The notes beneath the pieces were generated by a model. The model was not told the origin of the DNA. It saw only the letters and a program-made list of their open reading frames with translations, and did not search any database. Position numbers and translations under genes: made by a program. Shown here one piece after another: positions 1 to 5,300 of a stretch of 8,246 bases of DNA (position 1 is its first letter; each line of letters opens with the position of its first letter). Origin of the DNA: an uncultured Actinomycetes bacterium (GTDB taxonomy: Bacteria > Actinomycetota > Aquicultoria > CAJVYJ01); contig CAJVYJ010000071.1 of the NCBI GenBank assembly GCA_913009475.1, positions 1 to 8,246 on the forward strand. Reading direction: 5' to 3'.

Positions 1-21
1 TCTATTTGTTATTTTTTTTTT
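1..21. other. Non-genomic outer library tail (left)
   Basis: This short T-rich stretch precedes the P7 adapter and ends in ten T's. It contains TTGTTATT, which also occurs, as its reverse complement, just outside the right-hand adapter, so both ends probably carried the same outer oligonucleotide. The left copy looks truncated or error-containing. I do not recognise the oligonucleotide. Confidence 0.85.
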
Positions 22-87
22 CAAGCAGAAGACGGCATACGAGATATATCAGTGTGACTGGAGTTCAGACGTGTGCTCTTCCGATCT
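22..87 (+). other. Illumina P7 index adapter (artefact)
   Basis: Bases 22-45 match the P7 flow-cell sequence, 46-53 are an 8-base index (ATATCAGT), and 54-87 match the read-2 primer ending in CTTCCGATCT. It is library sequence, not biology. Genomic DNA starts at 88. Confidence 0.98.
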
Positions 88-1516
<1,429 letters not shown>

Positions 1517-1560
1517 TTTACTCAATAAGTAGCTGTGTAGTTATCTAGGTACAATTTAAT

Positions 1561-1710
<150 letters not shown>

Positions 1711-1735
1711 TTTTATAGGAACACTACCAAACACT

Positions 1736-1797
1736 CAATCTGCGACGCTCCACCCCACAAAGTAAAGCAATACTTTGCGGGGACCCCGGTTATCCTC
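1736..1797 (-). repeat. 62-bp hairpin repeat, copy 1 (inverted)
   Basis: This is the reverse complement of 4578-4639 with only four differences in 62 bp. Its core is a 12-bp stem (1753-1764 with 1771-1782) around a 6-nt loop. On the minus strand the single stem difference from copy 2 becomes a G·U pair, so pairing is preserved in RNA of that sense. It starts 25 bp after the 5S processing stem. Two diverged copies in one 8-kb window suggest a dispersed palindromic (REP- or MITE-like) element. I cannot name the family. Confidence 0.85.
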
Positions 1798-1880
1798 CGC
1801 TTCGTTTTGCTCGCAATTGTAAAATGGAAATCACAAATAATAATCAATGTAGCCGCAAGGCTTGCTTTGCTTAAGTTATT

Positions 1881-1898
1881 ATCAGAGCAAGCTCTGAT
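1881..1898. repeat. Palindrome, 8-bp arms
   Basis: ATCAGAGC and GCTCTGAT are perfect complements separated by AA. No T-tract follows, so it is not an obvious terminator. Confidence 0.75.
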
Positions 1899-1914
1899 GC
1901 TACAATCTGATTCA

Positions 1915-1933
1915 GCGCCGGTTCAACCGGCGC
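1915..1933. repeat. GC-rich palindrome, 9-bp arms
   Basis: GCGCCGGTT and AACCGGCGC are separated by a single C. Such a short centre would favour a cruciform or a protein-binding site over an ordinary RNA hairpin. Function unknown. Confidence 0.75.
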
Positions 1934-2000
1934 GCTATACATTTGGAATCTATCCAAACGCTGCGTTTCGGCTACAAATCTTATTTTACGCGGCGTTTTC

Positions 2001-2029
2001 TTTACACGACAGTCGTAAAATGTTAAAGT
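2001..2029 (+). promoter_or_regulatory. Candidate promoter and operator before the HMA gene
   Basis: TTTACA (2001-2006) and TAAAGT (2024-2029) are 17 bp apart, a sigma-70-like arrangement with an imperfect -10. The spacer contains the palindrome ACGAC-a-GTCGT (2006-2016), placed where a repressor or activator could act. A start near 2036 would give a leader of about 50 nt to the ATG at 2087. This is pattern matching only. Confidence 0.35.
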
Positions 2030-2086
2030 ATTGAATATAGGGGGCGGGGGTAATCAAGAAAGCTTCGACTTAAAGGATGCGCAAAG

Positions 2087-2497
2087 ATGTCTCGTACACA
2101 AATAACTATTATCTCCATATCGATATTTGCTGTTATAGCCGGCTTAGCGCTTTTAGTGGTACCGCGATTTTTAACACCCGCTACAACCACGGCACCGATG
2201 CCGACAACCAACTCAACCACCGAGCAAAACACTGGAACATCCGCTGTGGCTGATGTCGGTAAGGCCGCCCCTGGAGAAAAGATTATTGTTCTCTCCAAGC
2301 TGGGCATGACCTGATCTTCATGTAAAGCTGTAGTTGGCAGCATATTATCAAAAGTAGACGGCGTGGTTAAATACTCCGTAGTTGTGTCCAAGGATGAAGC
2401 GACGGTCAGATATGATACCAAGCGAACCACTCCGGCCAAGATCAAAGCCGCTATTATCAAGGGTGGTTATCAGGTTGGTTCTATTCGCGAACGTTAA
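2087..2497 (+). CDS. Membrane-anchored HMA metal-binding protein, predicted selenoprotein (UxxC)
   Basis: Read through one in-frame TGA (2312-2314, codon 76), the frame gives 136 residues. A single membrane anchor (about 6-25) leads to a Thr/Pro-rich linker (about 27-60) and a complete HMA fold (about 65-131). The HMA motif reads GMT-TGA-SSC, where the family has GMTCxxC. Downstream are the expected DGVVKYSV, ATVRYD and IIKGGYQV segments, so the domain is intact on both sides. The TGA therefore sits exactly at the first metal-binding Cys, which I interpret as selenocysteine (U76, with C79). HMA domains of the MerP/CopZ type bind and pass on soft metal ions; this one would face outside the membrane. 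AAAGG at 2072-2076 is a distant ribosome-binding site. The two-component genes follow 144 bp downstream. Alternatives are a sequencing or PCR error (TGT to TGA) or a pseudogene. Metal identity is unknown. Confidence 0.8.
2312..2350 (+). promoter_or_regulatory. Candidate bacterial SECIS element
   Basis: Directly after the TGA, GCTGT (2327-2331) pairs with GCAGC (2337-2341): four Watson-Crick pairs plus a U·G pair, closing a 5-nt loop AGTTG (2332-2336). A lower stem can form from TAA (2323-2325) with TTA (2345-2347), and the TGA itself with TCA (2348-2350). Bacterial SECIS elements lie within the coding region, with the apical loop some 16-37 nt after the UGA and a G in the first two loop positions. 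Here the distance is 17 nt and G is the second loop base. SelB recognition has not been tested. Confidence 0.65.
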
Positions 2498-2641
2498 AGG
2501 TAAATCGGTAACTTCCGAGACGCTTTTCTTGGGATATATATGGGCGTTTATAAAAATCATGAAGTAACTTGTCTCAAAGTTTTAAATGCTTCCGATAAAA
2601 TTTTCAGCTATTTATCAGCAAAAGTTGTTACTATTAAATAG

Positions 2642-3316
2642 ATGAGAATATTAGTAGTTGAAGATGAGCGCAAATTAGCCAAAACCATAAAGAAGGGCTT
2701 GGAACAAGAGTCGTTTGCTGTCGATATCGCGTTTGACGGAGGCTACGGTTATGATTTGGCGTCAACAGAGGATTACGATGTTGTTATTCTCGATTTGATG
2801 TTGCCGAAACTTAATGGAATAGATATCTGCCGGCGTTTGCGGCAAAACCAAATCCAAATTCCGATTATTATGCTTACCGCTAAAAGCCAGTTGGAAGATA
2901 AAGTCAATGGCCTGAACAGCGGCGCTGATGATTATCTGGCCAAACCTTTTGCCTTTACTGAATTGCTGGCGCGAATTAAAGCACTGGGGCGTCGTCCTAA
3001 AGTCAGCCTGGGTACTGAATTGGAAGTAGAAGACCTTAGCTTGAATACTCTAACTCATGAAGTCAAGCGGGATGGGCGCGGTATTAAACTCTCACGCACG
3101 GAATTCGCTTTATTGGAATATCTGATGCGGAATAAAGATAAAACTTTAACGAAAAATCAGTTAATCGAACATGTCTGGGACTATGACGCCGATGTGTTGC
3201 CGAATACGGTCGAAGTTTATATCGGTTACCTGCGCAATAAGATTGATAAACCGTTCAAGAATAAAGCCGCGCTTATTCAAACTGTACGCGGTTTTGGCTA
3301 TAAAGTCGGCCGGTGA
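2642..3316 (+). CDS. OmpR/PhoB-family response regulator
   Basis: This 224-residue protein is full length for the family. The receiver domain (1-115) has the acidic pair E7-D8, the phospho-acceptor D51 in VILDLMLP, T79 and K101 in the LAKPF motif. A winged-helix DNA-binding domain follows (about 126-222), with the conserved RTEFALLEYL, VEVYIGYLRNKI and TVRGFGYK segments. It would be phosphorylated by the kinase encoded next and then regulate transcription. Its TGA stop overlaps the GTG start of the kinase by 4 bp, which indicates translational coupling. No Shine-Dalgarno sequence is evident before the ATG, and the upstream 40 bp are AT-rich. The HMA gene just upstream is a natural candidate target. 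It resembles metal-response regulators such as CusR in class, but the sequence alone does not fix the stimulus. Confidence 0.95.
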   Translation: MRILVVEDERKLAKTIKKGLEQESFAVDIAFDGGYGYDLASTEDYDVVILDLMLPKLNGIDICRRLRQNQIQIPIIMLTAKSQLEDKVNGLNSGADDYLAKPFAFTELLARIKALGRRPKVSLGTELEVEDLSLNTLTHEVKRDGRGIKLSRTEFALLEYLMRNKDKTLTKNQLIEHVWDYDADVLPNTVEVYIGYLRNKIDKPFKNKAALIQTVRGFGYKVGR

Positions 3317-4326
3317 TAGATGTGTTCCGCTCCGCTCGCCTGAAGTTGACCGCTTGGTACTTGATTGCTGTTATAATAATCAGCGCTGCTTTTAGCTCGG
3401 CGATTTATCTTGGTGTCGCCTACGATCTTAGCCGGCGTTTTTCCGATATGGAACAGCGTATGTCGAACCAAAACATGATGGGCTCTATGTCGTCTGGAAT
3501 GCATGGTATATTCGCTAGTGATTTGCGTGCCGCCAAAGGGCGGGTTTTGCTTATATTATTGATGGCAGACGGTTTTATATTAATATTTTCCGCCGCCGCT
3601 GGGTATATGTTGGCCGGTCGGACATTGCAACCTATCCAGGCGGCTTTAGATGAACAGAAGAGATTTATTGCTGATGCCTCCCACGAGTTTAAGACACCGC
3701 TTACGGTTATGAAGACCAGCTTGGAAGTGGCGCTCAGGGATAAAAACTTAAACTCTAAGCCGGCAGTAGAAACGCTGCGCAGTAATCTTGAGGAAGTAGA
3801 AAGGCTGCACTTGTTGATTGCCCGTTTAATTAGTCTGGCCCAAAGCCAAGAAGGCAAACGTCGGATCAATTTACAACCTGTAGAGGTGGCAGTGGTGCTG
3901 GAGGAAGCGGTAAAAAAGGGATTGCCGTTGGCGAAAGAAAAATCCATCGCTCTAAAGCTTGAGGCTGAATCCTTAAAATTAGAGGCGGATAAAGAGCGCT
4001 TGGCAGAGGTATTAACAATTCTACTGGATAACGCGATTAAATATACTCCCCCGAATGGTTGGATTAAAATAACGTCAAAAAGAGATGGTAAATACGCTCT
4101 GATCGAAGTAGCTGATTCCGGTATCGGCATTGCCGAAGATGAGCTGCGGCATATATTTGATCGTTTTTATCGAGCTGATAAATCGCGTTCGAAAACCAAT
4201 GTCGCCGGTTTTGGTTTAGGTCTGGCTTTAGCCAAACAAATTGTCGAATCACATCATGGGAATATTGAGGTTAGCAGTATTGTTAATTCCGGAACGATCT
4301 TCACCATAAAACTACCTTTAAATTAA
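3313..4326 (+). CDS. Sensor histidine kinase with Met-rich sensor loop
   Basis: A 337-residue membrane kinase starts at GTG within the overlap GTGA. Transmembrane segments (about 12-36 and 77-101) enclose a short extracytoplasmic loop (about 37-76) holding MSNQNMMGSMSSGMHG: six Met in residues 50-63, then His64. A very short linker follows, then the dimerisation/phosphoacceptor domain with H124 in DASHEFKTPLT. The ATP-binding domain has the N box (LLDNAIKYTP, N240), G1 (DSGIGI), F box (FDRFYRAD) and G2 (GFGLGLALAK). All catalytic motifs are intact. Met/His clusters commonly bind Cu(I) or Ag(I), so the loop may sense such a metal directly; that is inference. The HAMP region looks minimal. Its partner is the regulator immediately upstream. 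No clear terminator directly follows the TAA. Confidence 0.94.
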   Translation: MIDVFRSARLKLTAWYLIAVIIISAAFSSAIYLGVAYDLSRRFSDMEQRMSNQNMMGSMSSGMHGIFASDLRAAKGRVLLILLMADGFILIFSAAAGYMLAGRTLQPIQAALDEQKRFIADASHEFKTPLTVMKTSLEVALRDKNLNSKPAVETLRSNLEEVERLHLLIARLISLAQSQEGKRRINLQPVEVAVVLEEAVKKGLPLAKEKSIALKLEAESLKLEADKERLAEVLTILLDNAIKYTPPNGWIKITSKRDGKYALIEVADSGIGIAEDELRHIFDRFYRADKSRSKTNVAGFGLGLALAKQIVESHHGNIEVSSIVNSGTIFTIKLPLN

Positions 4327-4389
4327 TTTTATATTTTCTTATTTTTTAAGCTTATTCTCAGTTTTAAGTCGCAAAATATACCTAGAGTT

Positions 4390-4416
4390 CCGGCCGAAAA
4401 AAGTACTGTCGGCTGG
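4390..4416 (+). repeat. Stem-loop downstream of the kinase gene
   Basis: CCGGCCGA (4390-4397) pairs with TCGGCTGG (4409-4416), 8 bp including one G·U, around an 11-nt loop. It lies 63 bp after the kinase stop codon. The following bases are not a T-tract, so it is a weak terminator candidate at best, perhaps an mRNA 3'-end stabiliser. Confidence 0.45.
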
Positions 4417-4509
4417 TCAATAAGGAGAACGTGGCCGAGAGCGTGAGATGCAAGGCAGACGAAAGTCGAGGTGAGGGAGCGTCATTTACAACTTCCGCCC
4501 CCACCCTAA

Positions 4510-4533
4510 CCCTCCCCCGTCAAGGGGGAAGGG
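4510..4533 (+). repeat. REP-like C/G hairpin
   Basis: CCCTCCCCC (4510-4518) pairs with GGGGGAAGGG (4524-4533), with one bulged A. The preceding context is CACCCTAACCCTCCCCC. Near-identical CCCTAACCCTCCCCC palindromes are widespread intergenic repeats in many bacterial genomes (general knowledge). A frame read through it gives the typical repeat-derived peptide APTLTLPRQGGRG, so the small open frame 4431-4697 is not a gene. Confidence 0.7.
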
Positions 4534-4541
4534 GGCAATGG

Positions 4542-4557
4542 TGCCGCCACGGCGGCA
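4542..4557. repeat. Perfect 7-bp palindrome
   Basis: TGCCGCC and GGCGGCA are separated by AC. It lies between the C/G hairpin at 4510 and the hairpin repeat at 4578. Three stem-loops in about 110 bp make this a compact structured intergenic island with no gene. Confidence 0.7.
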
Positions 4558-4577
4558 AACATAGGCGAGATGAGACC

Positions 4578-4639
4578 GAGGATAACCGGGGTCCCCACAA
4601 AGTATTGTTTTACTTTGTGGGGTGGAGCGTTGTAGATTG
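4578..4639 (+). repeat. 62-bp hairpin repeat, copy 2
   Basis: This is the inverted partner of 1736-1797. The stem 4593-4604/4611-4622 is a perfect 12 bp around TTGTTT. Flanking GAGGATAACCGGGGT on one side and GGAGCG...AGATTG on the other are shared with copy 1, so the repeat unit is longer than the hairpin. It ends 54 bp before the start of the Met-rich protein gene. Confidence 0.85.
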
Positions 4640-4693
4640 GGTTTTCGGCCACGCTTCTAGTTTTAAAGTTATAGCTGGAGAGGAGGTGCGAAA

Positions 4694-5215
4694 ATGAAGA
4701 AGAGAAGTAGCATATTGTTTGTGGTTATGGCTGTCAGTGTATTATTGTTGGTGGCTGTTTTCGGGACCGGTATGGTTATCGCTAAAACCGAAAATCCGGT
4801 GACGCGGTCATTTAAGTCGGTTGCGACCTCCGAGCAAGAGCAAAAAAATAACGACGCGGATCATTATAAAGAGATGGAAGCTAAATGTGAAGAGCAGCTC
4901 AATTCCGCGGTTGAGACCGGAAAATATACTTCGGAGCAGAAGCAAGCAATATTAAAAAAAGAAGCCGGACTTCATCAGGATATGACTGAAATTGAGAATC
5001 TCTCGCCGGGAAAAAGAGGAGAGGCCATGGTAAAAATGATGTCAAAGATGGAAAGCTGGGCGAAGGACAACGGCATTGATCTAAAAGACTTCATGGGCCA
5101 CGGTAGCGGGCATATGTCGATGACTGACGGTTGCTCGTCTGAGATGATGTCGGGTATGGACTCGATGATGGGTGGTAAACAACCAGTGATGTCGGGCGGC
5201 GAATCGATGATGTAG
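4694..5215 (+). CDS. Secreted Met/His-rich putative metal-binding protein
   Basis: The protein has 173 residues. The start is supported by a strong Shine-Dalgarno AGGAGGT (4681-4687) six bases upstream. A hydrophobic N-terminus (about 7-30) is a signal peptide or anchor, with possible cleavage after VIA (28-30). Residues about 58-130 form a charged, probably helical domain with the GKYTSEQKQAIL pattern, reminiscent of small secreted proteins of the DUF2680 kind; family assignment is uncertain. The tail (134-173) contains 11 Met in 40 residues, plus H136, H140 and C147, in repeated MM/MxM spacing. Such tails bind Cu(I)/Ag(I) in several periplasmic proteins, so sequestration outside the cytoplasm is a reasonable inference. 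It is transcribed like the two-component genes upstream but is separated from them by a 367-bp hairpin-rich spacer. It ends at the shared terminator at 5254-5300. Confidence 0.88.
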   Translation: MKKRSSILFVVMAVSVLLLVAVFGTGMVIAKTENPVTRSFKSVATSEQEQKNNDADHYKEMEAKCEEQLNSAVETGKYTSEQKQAILKKEAGLHQDMTEIENLSPGKRGEAMVKMMSKMESWAKDNGIDLKDFMGHGSGHMSMTDGCSSEMMSGMDSMMGGKQPVMSGGESMM

Positions 5216-5253
5216 AGGAAAGTAATTCCTCTATTGGGATTCAAGATAAAACC

Positions 5254-5300
5254 AATAATAAGCGCTCCCTCCTAAAGTTTTTAAGGGAGCGCTTATTATT
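5254..5300. terminator. Bidirectional terminator between convergent genes
   Basis: A perfect 17-bp inverted repeat (5254-5270 with 5284-5300) surrounds a 13-nt loop. The arm core is AAGCGCTCCCT / AGGGAGCGCTT, with A/T-rich outer pairs that supply T-tracts on both strands. It serves the plus-strand Met-rich gene and the minus-strand fusion gene. The first base of the minus-strand stop codon (5302-5300) lies inside the stem. Confidence 0.9.

Larger units (their letters stand above)
1798..2000. other. Non-coding spacer with several palindromes
   Basis: No credible gene was found. The stretch holds clustered inverted repeats: GCAAG-g-CTTGC (1855-1865), the 18-bp stem-loop at 1881-1898 and the GC-rich 1915-1933. 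TGTAGC (1848-1853) and GCTACA (1899-1904) could pair around the first two. GCTACAA recurs at 1971. An open frame at 1807-2034 has no recognisable domain and runs straight through these palindromes, so I treat it as chance. Confidence 0.6.

Noticed and set aside
1807..2034. Plus-strand open frame of 75 residues
   Set aside because: It has no domain or good ribosome-binding site and runs through several palindromes; it is best seen as non-coding spacer.
2087..2314. A 75-residue protein ending at the TGA
   Set aside because: It would stop inside the metal-binding motif, leaving an anchor and linker with no domain, while a perfect HMA domain continues in the same frame.
2023..2460. Minus-strand open frame opposite the HMA gene
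   Set aside because: It mirrors the HMA coding sequence, has no family resemblance, and its length is explained by the codon pattern of the real gene.
2087..2497. UGA reassigned to Gly or Trp (genetic codes 25 or 4)
   Set aside because: The other genes, including the 896-residue one, contain no internal TGA, the response regulator ends at TGA, and the residue expected at codon 76 is Cys, not Gly or Trp.
3420..4130. Minus-strand open frame of 236 residues opposite the kinase
   Set aside because: The plus strand encodes an intact histidine kinase with all motifs; the opposite frame is low-complexity and unrecognisable.
4431..4697. Plus-strand open frame of 88 residues
   Set aside because: It is built from the REP-like and 62-bp repeats; the APTLTLPRQGGRG stretch is typical translated repeat sequence.
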